The notes: generated by a model from the letters alone, not told the origin. DNA of 64,000 nt from Nitrospira sp. (GCA_029194665.1 JARFXO010000001.1:558001-622000); one strand, 5' to 3'. Shown: positions 51,246-61,149, numbered from the stretch's first letter. Made by a program: numbers and translations.

Positions 51246-52838
51246 GTGATCCTTCTCTTGCTGTTCTCGTTGATGATTGTGCCGGCGACCGCAGTGGCGG
51301 AACCCCACGCGGTGAGCTCACCAAGCGCTGAGTCTGTGCGGACCGCCTCCCTGACCATTGAAGAGGTGTTTGCCCGGATTGAGTTGAACCATCCTCTGCT
51401 CCGCGCAACCGGACTGGAGCGGGCGCAGGCTCGGGCGAGACTCGTGAAAGCGTTGGGTGCATGGGAGCCGAAGGTTCGGAACGAGCTCGAGTACGACCGC
51501 TATCAAACGTATAATTTGACGAACGTGGCTGGTGCGCCGAATGTATTGAGTGCCGGCTATAACGATACCTTTCTCAAAGTCGCGCACCCTTGGGGCTGGG
51601 AGCTCTACGGCGGTCTCCGTAACGGCTTTGGGGATAGATCGACGATCGGTGGCTTCAACGGCATCCCACCACAACATGTGCCAGGCAGCCCCGGGGTGGC
51701 GATCCCTCAAGACATGCAAGGTTTCACGACGATGCAAGTGCTCATGATCGGCGGAGCGATTAATCTCATGCGGGGATTCATGGTCAACGAAGCGTACGCG
51801 GAGTTCCAGCAGGCGGAGCTCGCCGGGCCGCAAGCCGAGGTGAAGGTGGCCCAGAAACGGCAAGATCTCTATCTCGCCTCTGCCGTGCAATACTGGGATT
51901 GGCAGGTGGCTGTCAGACAGGCCGAGATGGTGAAGCGTGCGCTGGCCGTCGCGGAAGAACGCTATGGCATGGTGGAGGGGAAATCCAAAGCCGGGGCGGT
52001 CGCTCCGATCGACGTGGTCGAAGCCCGAGAGGAAGTTCAGCGGCGTCGAGAGGCTGCCATTGCCGCGCAACGGAAGGTCGAGTATGAACAATATAAGCTT
52101 GCGCTGTTTCTCTGGGAAAACGACGGACCGGTGACGCCGAGATCCGAATGGGCCCCGGAATTTCAGGGGGAAACGCCCTTGCCGAGTGAAGAGGATGTGG
52201 CGGCCTTCAAGGTGGCAGCAGCGGAGGATCGTCCGGAAGTGCGCGATCTTTACATTGAAGCCAAATTGAACAATATCGAACTGAAACTGGCGAAGAATAG
52301 TCTGCTCCCAAAGCTCACGATTGAGGGGGGGCCGGTGACGGGCGCTATCTATTGGATTGGAGGGTTCTCCTACCGGATGGGTGCTCTCCTCAGTATGCCG
52401 TTGTTCAATCGGGGTGCCAGAGGGAGGGTTCGTCACGCAGAAGCTGAACAGGAACGGTTGATCTGGAAACAAGCTTACACCGAGCGTCAGGTTCAGATCG
52501 AAGTCGATAACTGGCTTTCTGCAATCGTGCGAGCCCGGGATCGGGTGAAAGCCTCGACCGAATCACTCCGATTGGCCAAGACATTGGAAGAGGGTGAACG
52601 AGCCCGATTCAATATGGGAGCGACGAGTGTGCTGTTCGTCAACCTGCGCGAGCGCGCCGTCGTCCAAGCGGCCTATGAGCTCTACCGCGCTCAGGCGGAT
52701 TACGCCGTGGCTCGTGGAGGAATGCTGTGGGCCAGAGGGGCACTGTCAAGACCGTTGGCCGACGACGTGCTGGCTAAATACGGCAACCCCTTGTCTTCGT
52801 CCGGATCTGCTGGCCGCAAAATGCCGGGACGCGATTAG
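51246..52838 (+). CDS. TolC-like outer membrane factor, copy 3
   Basis: The 530-residue protein (GTG start) has a signal peptide MILLLLFSLMIVPATAVAEP and the OMF repeat architecture. It is more diverged than copies 1 and 2, with a longer segment near residues 100-160. Its C-terminus ARGALSRPLADDVLAKYGNP keeps the conserved family end. The three genes may make mixed or alternative channels. The ABC-type gene follows after 137 bases. Confidence 0.86.
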   Translation: MILLLLFSLMIVPATAVAEPHAVSSPSAESVRTASLTIEEVFARIELNHPLLRATGLERAQARARLVKALGAWEPKVRNELEYDRYQTYNLTNVAGAPNVLSAGYNDTFLKVAHPWGWELYGGLRNGFGDRSTIGGFNGIPPQHVPGSPGVAIPQDMQGFTTMQVLMIGGAINLMRGFMVNEAYAEFQQAELAGPQAEVKVAQKRQDLYLASAVQYWDWQVAVRQAEMVKRALAVAEERYGMVEGKSKAGAVAPIDVVEAREEVQRRREAAIAAQRKVEYEQYKLALFLWENDGPVTPRSEWAPEFQGETPLPSEEDVAAFKVAAAEDRPEVRDLYIEAKLNNIELKLAKNSLLPKLTIEGGPVTGAIYWIGGFSYRMGALLSMPLFNRGARGRVRHAEAEQERLIWKQAYTERQVQIEVDNWLSAIVRARDRVKASTESLRLAKTLEEGERARFNMGATSVLFVNLRERAVVQAAYELYRAQADYAVARGGMLWARGALSRPLADDVLAKYGNPLSSSGSAGRKMPGRD

Positions 52839-52975
52839 GTAGAGGCAGGGTGGTAATAGGGGATAGTTCATTCGATGGGCTTGGCAGCAGCTTTTCAAAC
52901 GTGATTAAGTGCATCCGTGGTTAAATTCGGCAAGGGGCGCATGATCCACATTCTGACCTATTACTGGGGGTGCTC

Positions 52976-54652
52976 ATGAAAGAACCTCAGGGCGAAAGTT
53001 ATCAAGGCCTGTTCGAGGCGCTGATGAAGCAGCTGTCCGTGGCGATACGGGCTGAGAAAAAAATCATGAGTCTGATTTTTTCTTATGCCCTAGCCGTTGG
53101 GTTCTTTTCTCTTATCATCCCGTTGACCGTGCAGGAGTTGGTCAGCACCTTTTCCTACGCCGTTCAGCCGGTCATGATCTGGACCCTGACCGGCATTATG
53201 CTCTCAGTGCTGTTGTTTGTCGGCCTGTTCAAGACCTTTCATTTCTACGCGGTGGACGTCTTGCAACGCCGGCTCTTTGCAAGGGTCGCGGTCGCGATGG
53301 TTGAGCAGCTTCCTCGGAATCGATTTAAAGGGGCGCGGCAGGAGCTGTCGAACTACTTTATCGAAACGGTCTTTATGCAACGGGCCTTGTCCACCATGCT
53401 CATCGACCTGATGAACGTCGTGGTGGGTGGCTCGGTCGGCATGGTCGTGCTGATCGTCTACCATCCCTATTTTCTCGTGTACAACCTTCTGCTCATGGCC
53501 GGGTTCGGGATCACGTTTTTCGTGCTCTCTCGTGGTGCACTGAAGACGACGCTCGCCATGTCTCATGCGAAGTACGATGTCTTCAATTGGATCCAAGATG
53601 TTTCGCGGAATGCCTTGCAGCTGAAGGCCACCGACAGCCGCCCATTTCTCATCCAGAAAACGAATGACCTTGTCACCCAGTATGTCGAAACTCGAAAAGC
53701 CCGATTTGTTGTTCTCGTGCGGCAATATATTGGTTCGGTGACGGGCCAAGCAGTTGCACAATCTGGTGCGCTCGCCCTCTCAGCCTGGCTCATGGCATCG
53801 GGGCAGTTGACGCTAGGACAATTGGTGGCTGTTCAGGCGGTCGTCGGCGCACTCATTCTCAATTTCGATTCCCTCATCAAGAACATGGGCTATGTGTACT
53901 ATTTCTTTACGTCGCTGAAACACCTCGATGAGGTCTTTAGCCAAGAGCAAGATTACGTCGCACCCGAATCCGCAGTGGCACTGCCCAAGCATTTGACGCA
54001 AGGGGTCCGCATCACCTGCAAAAGCGTGAGTTTGATTCACGGGGGAGTGTCCGTATTCGATGGATTCAACCTGGAAGTAGCACCAGGCGAAAAGCTCGGT
54101 ATCTATGCGCGAACCACGGGAGCCAAAACTGCTTTGGCCAGAGTGTTGGGCGGCCTTGAAAATCCGACCAATGGTGTCGTTCAGTACAATGGCGTTGATC
54201 TTCGGTACATCGAACCTAATGCCATCAATCAGACCCGCAGTGTCATGATCGACTCTCAGTTGTCGCTGATCAAGGGAACGATAGAAGAAAATATCGTCAT
54301 GGGACGATCCTATGTCACCTATGATGACCTCAACTGGGCCCTCCGGTTCACCGAACTTGAGGAAGATGTCGAGGGCTTGCCACGTGGCGTGAAGTCCGAG
54401 ATCTCCTCGCTGGGAGAATCCCTTTCTCCGACCCACATTGTGCAGATTCTCCTGGCCAGGGCGATTCTAGGGCATCCGCAAGTTCTCATATTTGACGGCT
54501 TGATTCACTCGCTTGAGCCATCGTTGCGCGAGCGTGTGCTGCGTCGGCTCTGCTCGAAAGATGAAGCATGGTCTGTGATCTTTGTGTCGACGGATCCCAA
54601 TCTTACGGATCATGCCGATCGTCGCATTATGCTGCATCATGCCCATGCGTAA
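52976..54652 (+). CDS. ABC exporter-like protein with degenerate ATPase motifs
   Basis: The 558-residue protein has an N-terminal membrane domain (about six helices, for example FSYALAVGFFSLIIPLTVQE) and a C-terminal ABC domain. The domain is unusual. Walker A is ARTTGAKT (Lys kept, glycines lost). The signature LSGGQ is replaced by LSPTH. Walker B is VLIFDG, lacking the catalytic Glu, and the switch His is replaced in FVSTDPNLTDH. The overall layout is type I secretion-like. ATP hydrolysis is therefore doubtful. It may work as a scaffold or with another motor. The ATG at 52976 is preferred to GTG at 52970. Confidence 0.85.
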   Translation: MKEPQGESYQGLFEALMKQLSVAIRAEKKIMSLIFSYALAVGFFSLIIPLTVQELVSTFSYAVQPVMIWTLTGIMLSVLLFVGLFKTFHFYAVDVLQRRLFARVAVAMVEQLPRNRFKGARQELSNYFIETVFMQRALSTMLIDLMNVVVGGSVGMVVLIVYHPYFLVYNLLLMAGFGITFFVLSRGALKTTLAMSHAKYDVFNWIQDVSRNALQLKATDSRPFLIQKTNDLVTQYVETRKARFVVLVRQYIGSVTGQAVAQSGALALSAWLMASGQLTLGQLVAVQAVVGALILNFDSLIKNMGYVYYFFTSLKHLDEVFSQEQDYVAPESAVALPKHLTQGVRITCKSVSLIHGGVSVFDGFNLEVAPGEKLGIYARTTGAKTALARVLGGLENPTNGVVQYNGVDLRYIEPNAINQTRSVMIDSQLSLIKGTIEENIVMGRSYVTYDDLNWALRFTELEEDVEGLPRGVKSEISSLGESLSPTHIVQILLARAILGHPQVLIFDGLIHSLEPSLRERVLRRLCSKDEAWSVIFVSTDPNLTDHADRRIMLHHAHA

Positions 54653-54696
54653 ACGGGTGGAATGGTACAACAACACCGGTAATGAATGGAGGCTTC

Positions 54697-56142
54697 ATGG
54701 CTAGCCTAGGTGGCGGTGTCGAAGGCAGCGGGGAACGTGCGTTGGTCAAGCGAGGGGTGGGTTTGGAAGCGATCACCATCGAACAAGGCCCCACATTGGC
54801 CAAGTTGCCATGCTGGGAAGCGGTACAGATTCCAGGAGGAATGTTCACGGCATCTCGTGCAATTCTGACAATCCTCCTGCTTTTTTTGATCGTCCTTGAG
54901 TTCGTCCCATGGACACAGACCATCTCTGCGACTGGGAGAGTTTCTGCTTATACTCCCTACGACCGACCGCAGAAGATCGAGTCCCGGATTACGGGCCGTG
55001 TCAAGGCGTGGCATATTTTTGAAGGCGTGAAGGTGAAGAAAGGCGAGCTCATCGGCGAACTCGAGGACTATGACCCGACCTTTATGGCCCCTGAGATCCT
55101 TCCTCTCTTCGAACAGCGTAAGGTAGCCCAGGAACAAACGCGCCAAGCGGCCTTGGCGAGGGCGGATCAGCTCAACAAGAGAATTGCAGAGATGAAGAAG
55201 CTGGTGCAGGCCGCCGTCCCCTCGGCCGAGGCCAGAGTGGTGGAAGCTGACAACAAAGTGCGAGAGGCGCAACAGAAGGTCGAACAGCTAAAGATCGACG
55301 TGGTCACAGCGCAACTCAATGTCGACCGGCATCGGCAACTCGTCAGGGACGGGCTGGTTTCACAACGAGAACTTGAGTTAACAATTCAGACGGAAATCAG
55401 CACAAAAGCAGGATTGCAAGCAGCACAGGCCGGTTTGTTGGCGGCTGAGCAGTCTCGGTCTGCCTTAAGCTTCGGACGTGATCAAGTCACGGCGGATGTG
55501 CATCAACGACTCATGGAGGCCATCGCACAGCGCGATAATGCGGTCGCGGAAGCTGCCAAAGCGACGGAGGCGTTGGCGGATATTCAGTACCGGCAACAGG
55601 GGGTCCAACAACGGATCGAGGCGGCCCGTCTCATCGCTCCGATGGACGGAACCGTGGTCAAAATGGCTAGGGTCGGTGTCAACGAGACTGTCAGACAGGG
55701 AGACAATTTGGTCACTATTTCTCCTCTCGCCAGCGATCCAGCCATCGAAATGGTAGCCGAAGGGTTGGATTCTCCGCTTTTGAAACCTGGACGGAAGGTT
55801 CGAATCTTGTTTTTTGGGGTGCCGGCCATCCCATTGCCTGCCTGGCCTTCATTGATGGCGGGCACTCGTGGGGGGGTCATCAAGGTGGTTGACCAGATCG
55901 ACGATGGAAAGGGAAATTATCGGTTCTGGGTCGTTCCTGACCCGGATGATCCTCAACCATGGCCTGAGCAGACTCAGGTGAGGCAGGGCACAAAAGTATT
56001 GGGTTGGGTGATAATGCATCGCGTCCCTCTGTGGTACGAACTGTGGCGGCGCTTTAACTTCTTCCCGCCGGACTATCTTGAGCGGTCTCCGAGTGTCTTT
56101 GAGATGTTTGCGCCCAAGCTGGCGGCTCCGGGCGGTAAATAG
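54697..56142 (+). CDS. HlyD-family membrane fusion (adaptor) protein
   Basis: The 481-residue protein has a cytoplasmic N-terminus and one membrane segment (about residues 50-72, ILTILLLFLIVLEFVPW). The lipoyl-like and hairpin parts follow, with EQLKIDVVTAQLNVDRHRQL in the coiled coil and RLIAPMDGTVVKMARVGVNE as the second half-motif. It would bridge the ABC protein to a TolC channel. The start is the ATG at 54697 after GGAGG, with short spacing; 54682 is also possible. It starts 44 bases after the ABC gene. Confidence 0.88.
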   Translation: MASLGGGVEGSGERALVKRGVGLEAITIEQGPTLAKLPCWEAVQIPGGMFTASRAILTILLLFLIVLEFVPWTQTISATGRVSAYTPYDRPQKIESRITGRVKAWHIFEGVKVKKGELIGELEDYDPTFMAPEILPLFEQRKVAQEQTRQAALARADQLNKRIAEMKKLVQAAVPSAEARVVEADNKVREAQQKVEQLKIDVVTAQLNVDRHRQLVRDGLVSQRELELTIQTEISTKAGLQAAQAGLLAAEQSRSALSFGRDQVTADVHQRLMEAIAQRDNAVAEAAKATEALADIQYRQQGVQQRIEAARLIAPMDGTVVKMARVGVNETVRQGDNLVTISPLASDPAIEMVAEGLDSPLLKPGRKVRILFFGVPAIPLPAWPSLMAGTRGGVIKVVDQIDDGKGNYRFWVVPDPDDPQPWPEQTQVRQGTKVLGWVIMHRVPLWYELWRRFNFFPPDYLERSPSVFEMFAPKLAAPGGK

Positions 56143-56185
56143 TCGATCGTGCGGTACAATCGATACGGCACATAGTTCTCCTCCT

Positions 56186-56219
56186 GAAGATGGCTCAGGC
56201 GATGTCCTGAGCCATCTTC
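56186..56219. terminator. Strong hairpin downstream of hlyD-like gene
   Basis: GAAGATGGCTCAGG pairs perfectly with CCTGAGCCATCTTC around a six-base loop (14-bp stem). A T-run is absent on the plus strand, so it may be a stabilising 3' structure or factor-independent pausing site. The remaining bases to the purE gene at 56499 show no reliable gene. Confidence 0.6.
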
Positions 56220-56498
56220 GCGTATAGAATAGCTGTAACCGCTTTATCCCCGTCAATTTTCCGCTGTGACTTCCAACTCGCAGCAATCGCAATCAGGCCT
56301 AAAGCGACGGTCTCATTGCAAGCCTGCGAATTGCTGCTGACGCGTTCCTCCTCCTGGTCAGGGCAGAGGGCGAGCCTTTGAGCGAGTAGAATCCACCGGG
56401 GGATTGCCACGATGTCAATCTCCTTGACCGGGTCAGACGGACTCGCTAAGGTGCCCCTGCGTAATCTATGGAGAGCGGAGATGATGGAGAGGTAGGCG

Positions 56499-57050
56499 AT
56501 GACCAGAATACGGCGCGGGACAAACCGGTCACGGGAGAGGGCAAGCAGAGAAGTTGCGAGCCGTAGGCCCCTTGTGGGGATCCTGGGGGGCAGTAAATCA
56601 GATTTCCCCGTCCTGGAAAAATCCGGGGCAATTTTGGACGAACTCGATATTCCTTATGAACTACTCGTCGTTTCTGCTCACCGGACGCCGGACCGCCTCT
56701 TCGAGTACGCCACAAGTGCTCATGACCGAAGCATCGAAGTTATCATCGCGGGAGCTGGAGGAGCGGCTCACCTTCCCGGCATGGTGGCTTCGAAGACCCA
56801 CCTCCCCGTGATCGGTGTGCCGATTCCCACCGAACACCTGCGTGGCCTCGATTCCTTATTGTCAATCGTCCAGATGCCAAGAGGCATTCCAGTTGCAACC
56901 GTGGCGATTGGGGGCGGCGAAAATGCAGGGCTGCTCGCTGGGCAAATTCTCTCAGGACGTCACCCGGAAATTGCTGAGCGCATCAAAAGGTATCGGATGG
57001 CACAAACGGAGACCGTTCTCAATTCTATCGAGGCCAAGGGCAGGAGATGA
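56499..57050 (+). CDS. purE: N5-carboxyaminoimidazole ribonucleotide mutase
   Basis: The 183-residue enzyme has the PurE pattern [19 protein letters not shown], then [15 protein letters not shown] and [16 protein letters not shown]. It works with PurK in purine synthesis. The first 25 residues are a basic extension not seen in most PurE. The Lys in GGSKSD is slightly unusual where GSxSD is common. purK begins 10 bases after. Confidence 0.93.
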   Translation: MTRIRRGTNRSRERASREVASRRPLVGILGGSKSDFPVLEKSGAILDELDIPYELLVVSAHRTPDRLFEYATSAHDRSIEVIIAGAGGAAHLPGMVASKTHLPVIGVPIPTEHLRGLDSLLSIVQMPRGIPVATVAIGGGENAGLLAGQILSGRHPEIAERIKRYRMAQTETVLNSIEAKGRR

Positions 57051-57060
57051 GTCAGCGGCT

Positions 57061-58224
57061 GTGACCGAGCGAATTCTTGAGCCTGGCGCCACTCTGGGAG
57101 TATTGGGCGGTGGACAATTGGGGGCCATGTTCGCCGCGACTGCTCACCGCATGGGTTACCGAGTAGCTGTCTGGGATCCAGATGCCGACGCGCCCGCTCA
57201 TCGAATTGCTACTTACTCATTTCCGGCGCCATTCACGGATCATGGCGTCCGCGACCAATTCGCCAGCATCGCAGACGCAGTTACGCTCGAATGGGAAAAT
57301 GTGCCAGCGGAGCTCTGCGGATGGCTGGAACAGCGTTGTCCGATGCGACCTTCCGGTGCGGTTCTCGGGATCCTGCAGGACCGGATTGAACAGAAACAAT
57401 ACTTGTCGTCACGACACCTCCCTGTTCCCACTTTCGCCGTCGTCGAATCGGTACCTCAACTGAGCTCAGCCATCGATCGACTCGGGCTACCAGCTGTCTG
57501 CAAAACAGCGAAAAGTGGCTACGATGGAAAAGGTCAGTGGGTACTCCGAGACACTTCTGATACAAGAGAAGTGGAACAACTATTGGAGACCACCAAGCCG
57601 GGTCATCGGTGGATTCTTGAACAGTTCATCGACTATGTCACCGAACTCTCCGTTCTCGTAGTGCGAAGCGAGAGTGGATCCTGCTGTGTGTACCCAGTGG
57701 CCGAGAATCGGCATGAGCAGGGCATCTTACGGGAAACCTGCGTGCCTGCTTCCATTCCTCCCGACGTCGCTGAAAAAGCGACCGAACTTTCAAGACAAGC
57801 AGTAGCTGCGTTACAGGGCGTCGGTGTCTTCTGCGTAGAACTCTTTCATGCTAAAGATGGTTTGCTCCTGATTAACGAGATTGCACCCCGACCTCATAAC
57901 TCGGGTCACTATACACTGGACGTCTGCACGGTATCCCAATTCGAACAGCAGGTACGAGTGACTTGTGGACTCCCATTGGGAGAAACCAGGCTCTTAAGCC
58001 CCGCGGTCATGGTGAATCTCATCGGAGAAGACGTCCAATCCGTTACAACCAGCCAAGGGTCCTACGCACTCCATTCGACGGCAGGGGCAGTGCTTCATCT
58101 GTACGGCAAGCGGATGATTCGTCCTGGGCGAAAAATGGGACATGTAACATTTACCGCTCCCCAAGCCCCGGCAGCGGTAGAATCGGCTCACAGATTCATC
58201 AATCGCGTTCTAAAGCCTGCCTAA
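57061..58224 (+). CDS. purK: N5-carboxyaminoimidazole ribonucleotide synthase
   Basis: The 387-residue ATP-grasp enzyme has the N-terminal LGVLGGGQLGAMFAATAHRMG and the ATP-grasp core KTAKSGYDGKGQWVLRD. It ends with NEIAPRPHNSGHYTLDVC. It carboxylates AIR with bicarbonate and ATP. The GTG at 57061 is the most consistent start; the AGGAG is 13 bases upstream. It forms an operon with purE. Confidence 0.93.
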   Translation: MTERILEPGATLGVLGGGQLGAMFAATAHRMGYRVAVWDPDADAPAHRIATYSFPAPFTDHGVRDQFASIADAVTLEWENVPAELCGWLEQRCPMRPSGAVLGILQDRIEQKQYLSSRHLPVPTFAVVESVPQLSSAIDRLGLPAVCKTAKSGYDGKGQWVLRDTSDTREVEQLLETTKPGHRWILEQFIDYVTELSVLVVRSESGSCCVYPVAENRHEQGILRETCVPASIPPDVAEKATELSRQAVAALQGVGVFCVELFHAKDGLLLINEIAPRPHNSGHYTLDVCTVSQFEQQVRVTCGLPLGETRLLSPAVMVNLIGEDVQSVTTSQGSYALHSTAGAVLHLYGKRMIRPGRKMGHVTFTAPQAPAAVESAHRFINRVLKPA

Positions 58225-58305
58225 GGTCGCTCCATTCTCGCTGGATACGGGATCAAAAGGTTCATTGGCAGTAAGCGCTGTGGCTCGGTTCTCGAAGGTA
58301 CATCC

Positions 58306-59007
58306 TCATGAACTCCACGGCGAACGGCCCGGGGCGAAAAATCGCACTTCTTTCCGTTTGAAGAGACCGATCAGCGCCATGCCGGCGATGAATCCACCGA
58401 TGTGAGCGAAAAAGGCAACGCCACCTCCAGTGGCTCCTACGCTCATCCCTCCGCTGATCAGCTGTGTGATGAACCACATGCCGAGGACGATGCCCGCCGC
58501 AACTCGGATCATTCCGATCACCGGCAACAAGACCAACACGTGAGCGTGTGGAAATAGCAGTATGTAAGCGCCGAGTACAGCCGAGATGGCTCCGCTAGCT
58601 CCAACCATCGGGATTTGGGAGGAAGGATCGGTCAAGGCATGGCTTAGAGCGGCCAGGATGCCGGATAACACATAGAAGACGACGAACTTCGCGTGACCCA
58701 TCACATCTTCTATGTTGTTCCCGAATATCCAAAGGTAGAGCATATTTCCGAGTAGATGCATCCAGCTTCCGTGAAGAAACATGCTGGTCATCAGGGTGAG
58801 GGCGGCCGGAATCGCGACCGCTTCCTCAGGAAGCGAAGCCTGGCTGAAGACAATGGCAGGGATGGCACCGTATTGAAATGCGAAGAGCTCCGCAGCCTGC
58901 GGAGGGAGATTCACCTGATAGAGAAATACAACGATACAGATCCCGATGAGGATCATCGTGACGATGGGGGTCCCTTGAGTAGGATTATCGTCGTAGAGTG
59001 GAATCAC
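58306..59007 (-). CDS. Rhomboid-family intramembrane serine protease
   Basis: The 233-residue protein has six to seven membrane helices. The catalytic Ser is in VGASGAISAVLGAY, with the His in FFAHIGGFIAGM. HGSWMHLLGNMLYLWIFG is the oxyanion-side helix. Membrane-protein substrates are unknown. It is on the opposite strand to purK. The start is ATG at 59007, 12 bases after the DHH gene stop. Confidence 0.92.
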   Translation of the reverse strand: MIPLYDDNPTQGTPIVTMILIGICIVVFLYQVNLPPQAAELFAFQYGAIPAIVFSQASLPEEAVAIPAALTLMTSMFLHGSWMHLLGNMLYLWIFGNNIEDVMGHAKFVVFYVLSGILAALSHALTDPSSQIPMVGASGAISAVLGAYILLFPHAHVLVLLPVIGMIRVAAGIVLGMWFITQLISGGMSVGATGGGVAFFAHIGGFIAGMALIGLFKRKEVRFFAPGRSPWSS

Positions 59008-59019
59008 GATGATCCGAAA

Positions 59020-59913
59020 TCATGGAGTTCGACGGCGATTTATGACCGCACGAGGCAGCCTGGCATCGGTCGGAGGAGTGCCGTCGATTTCGAGTGGAAC
59101 GGAGAATCCAGCAGCATGAGTATGGCCTCCGCCTCCGAATGAGGCGGCGATCCTCCCCACATCCGTACCGTCGGATCGGGAACGCATACTGAAATAGCGA
59201 CGACCTTCGCGGTCATGCCAGATCAGGCAAAAGGGATGATGGGGCGACAGACGCTCGCCGATCTGACTGGTCAGGATTGAGCTTTGCACAGCAGGAACGA
59301 CGATACCCTGGAATTTCATCATCGAAGCCTGCGCTGCGAGCTTTCCAACAATCTCATACTCATACCGCAAGATAGCTCGACCGTCTTGCTCGAGCGCCGA
59401 CTGAGTAAAGTTATCCCATACCTCGAAGTCAAACGGGTAGGAGGCCAAAGCTGCGTTGATCTCGCGACTACCAGGCAAAGCCCAGGTCCATAAGTCCTTG
59501 TCCTGAATATACTGAAGTAGCCATGGAGCCGCCGTACCGTGAGCCCATTCCCAGCTCAGGACAGCACCGGACTTTGTTTGATCGAAGTACGCGTTGGGAA
59601 AGCCGTCCAAGGTTCGCTCCGCAGTGATATGGTGATCCAGAACGAGGAGTTCCTTGGTCTCGGAGGCCATGGCTTCCAGGATCGGCCGGGCATAGCTGTA
59701 GTCGACGATCACGACACGGCGATCCTTGAGATCTGGAGGGGGCGGATGGCCGTGCTTGACGGGCAAAAAGCTCGCACTCGGAAACTTTTTCCAGAGAGCC
59801 CAGGCCGCCCCAAACCCATCAGAACATTCAGCATGGTACAGAACGATGTCCGGAAAGCCTTGGAATGGTGGGGCGGAAGATACAGTACCCATAGAGTGGT
59901 CAGAGGATAACAT
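59020..59913 (-). CDS. DHH/DHHA1-family phosphoesterase
   Basis: The 297-residue protein has HAECSDGFGAAWALWKKF, the Asp motif VIVDYSY, ELLVLDHHITAERTL (DHH) and a C-terminal DHHA1 part RIAASFGGGGHTHAAGF. These bind two metals. Family members act as oligoribonucleases or on nucleotide phosphates such as pAp. Substrate is not certain. The start may be 59913 or the second Met at 59892. It precedes the rhomboid gene. Confidence 0.88.
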   Translation of the reverse strand: MLSSDHSMGTVSSAPPFQGFPDIVLYHAECSDGFGAAWALWKKFPSASFLPVKHGHPPPPDLKDRRVVIVDYSYARPILEAMASETKELLVLDHHITAERTLDGFPNAYFDQTKSGAVLSWEWAHGTAAPWLLQYIQDKDLWTWALPGSREINAALASYPFDFEVWDNFTQSALEQDGRAILRYEYEIVGKLAAQASMMKFQGIVVPAVQSSILTSQIGERLSPHHPFCLIWHDREGRRYFSMRSRSDGTDVGRIAASFGGGGHTHAAGFSVPLEIDGTPPTDARLPRAVINRRRTP

Positions 59914-59969
59914 GGTCAGGGCAAGACTAAAAGACGTCCGTCGTGTCCCTGCCCACTATTTATGATGGC

Positions 59970-61025
59970 TTACAGCTCGTTCAGGTGACTGATCAGGTGG
60001 CGAAGCCGCCCGGCACTGCGCCGATTAAAATCGAACACCAGTCTCGGCAAGTCACGCAAGGCTGGTTCATCGATCTCTTCCTCGAGCGCACCGCGCAGTT
60101 CGAACGTGCCGTTGGAGAGGAGATCGGCAAATCGTTGACGAATCTCCTCAAGCTGCTCAAGAGAGATGGGGTGCTTGAGACGCATCGTCAGCTGTCGTCC
60201 CACAAACCGTATGGAGTGGTACCGGCGGTAAAATCTGAGGATCTGACTCACAGCTGCTTCTGTGGAATTGACGATTGCAAAGAGATTCATATCTTCTTCA
60301 TTGATGAGTTTTCGATTCAGTAGTTGTCTCGTCACGAAGGCCGACCAATCATCCCAGTAGTCGCAGCCAGGGGCTTGAAGGCAGATGATCGGCTGAGGAT
60401 CACTCTTGCCGGTCTGGGCCAGCGTGAGGATTTCAAAAGCCTCGTCGTGCGTGCCGAACCCGCCAGGGAAGAGGGCGATGGCCTGTGCTTCTTTTTGAAA
60501 CATCAACTTGCGGGTGAAAAAGTACTTGAAGGTAATAAGTTTCGGGTCGTCGGCGATCGTGGAGTTAGGCCCCTGTTCGAACGGCAGCATGATATTGACG
60601 CCGAAGCTGTTTTCACGGCCGGCACCCTCTTGAGCAGCCCGCATGATCCCATCTGCTCCCCCGGTGATGACCATGAACCCTTCCCGGACGATAGCTTGGG
60701 AGAACTTGTAGGCGAGTTGATAATTGGGATCATCGGAAAGAGTTCGTGCCGAGCCGAAGATGCTGACTTTCTGGCGGCTACGATATCCGCGGAAGACACT
60801 GAATGCATGCCGAAGTTCTTTGACGGCGCGGTTGACGATTTTCACGTCCAGGAGGTCTAGGCGCGCGTCATGGAGTTTCAGCAGCCCCGTCAGAAGTTCC
60901 GACATGAGGGCGGAATGCAGGTCCCCCTCGCGGCTGTCGAGCAGGGCGCTGATTTGATGGAGAATCTCATCTCGTGACAAGGTGAGACGTTGACGAATCT
61001 GTGGAGGTCTGCCGGTTGAATTCAT
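59970..61025 (-). CDS. LOG-family protein (Rossmann-like, possible nucleotide phosphoribohydrolase)
   Basis: The 351-residue protein contains the LOG signature GADGIMRAAQEGAGRE and ALFPGGFGTHDEAFEIL, the PGGxGTxxE motif of the family. It is larger than plant-type LOG proteins (about 200 residues) because of N- and C-terminal helical extensions. Known members hydrolyse cytokinin nucleotides or AMP. The ATG at 61025 is used; the upstream 61067 is less likely. It is followed by the DHH gene on the same strand. Confidence 0.88.
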   Translation of the reverse strand: MNSTGRPPQIRQRLTLSRDEILHQISALLDSREGDLHSALMSELLTGLLKLHDARLDLLDVKIVNRAVKELRHAFSVFRGYRSRQKVSIFGSARTLSDDPNYQLAYKFSQAIVREGFMVITGGADGIMRAAQEGAGRENSFGVNIMLPFEQGPNSTIADDPKLITFKYFFTRKLMFQKEAQAIALFPGGFGTHDEAFEILTLAQTGKSDPQPIICLQAPGCDYWDDWSAFVTRQLLNRKLINEEDMNLFAIVNSTEAAVSQILRFYRRYHSIRFVGRQLTMRLKHPISLEQLEEIRQRFADLLSNGTFELRGALEEEIDEPALRDLPRLVFDFNRRSAGRLRHLISHLNEL

Positions 61026-61149
61026 AGTGGTCCTCTTAAGGGTAAGTGAGACGGAAAATTGTACCAATGGATCGTATATCGGTCAAAGATTGCCGCGATC
61101 CGGTCCGTCTAATCCAGCGGGAGGTCCCTGCTTGTGCAGGCGAGGGAAT

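Noticed and set aside
56195-56410. 71-codon minus frame after the hlyD-like gene
   Set aside because: Its 3' end is formed by the strong hairpin and it has no ribosome site or known pattern.
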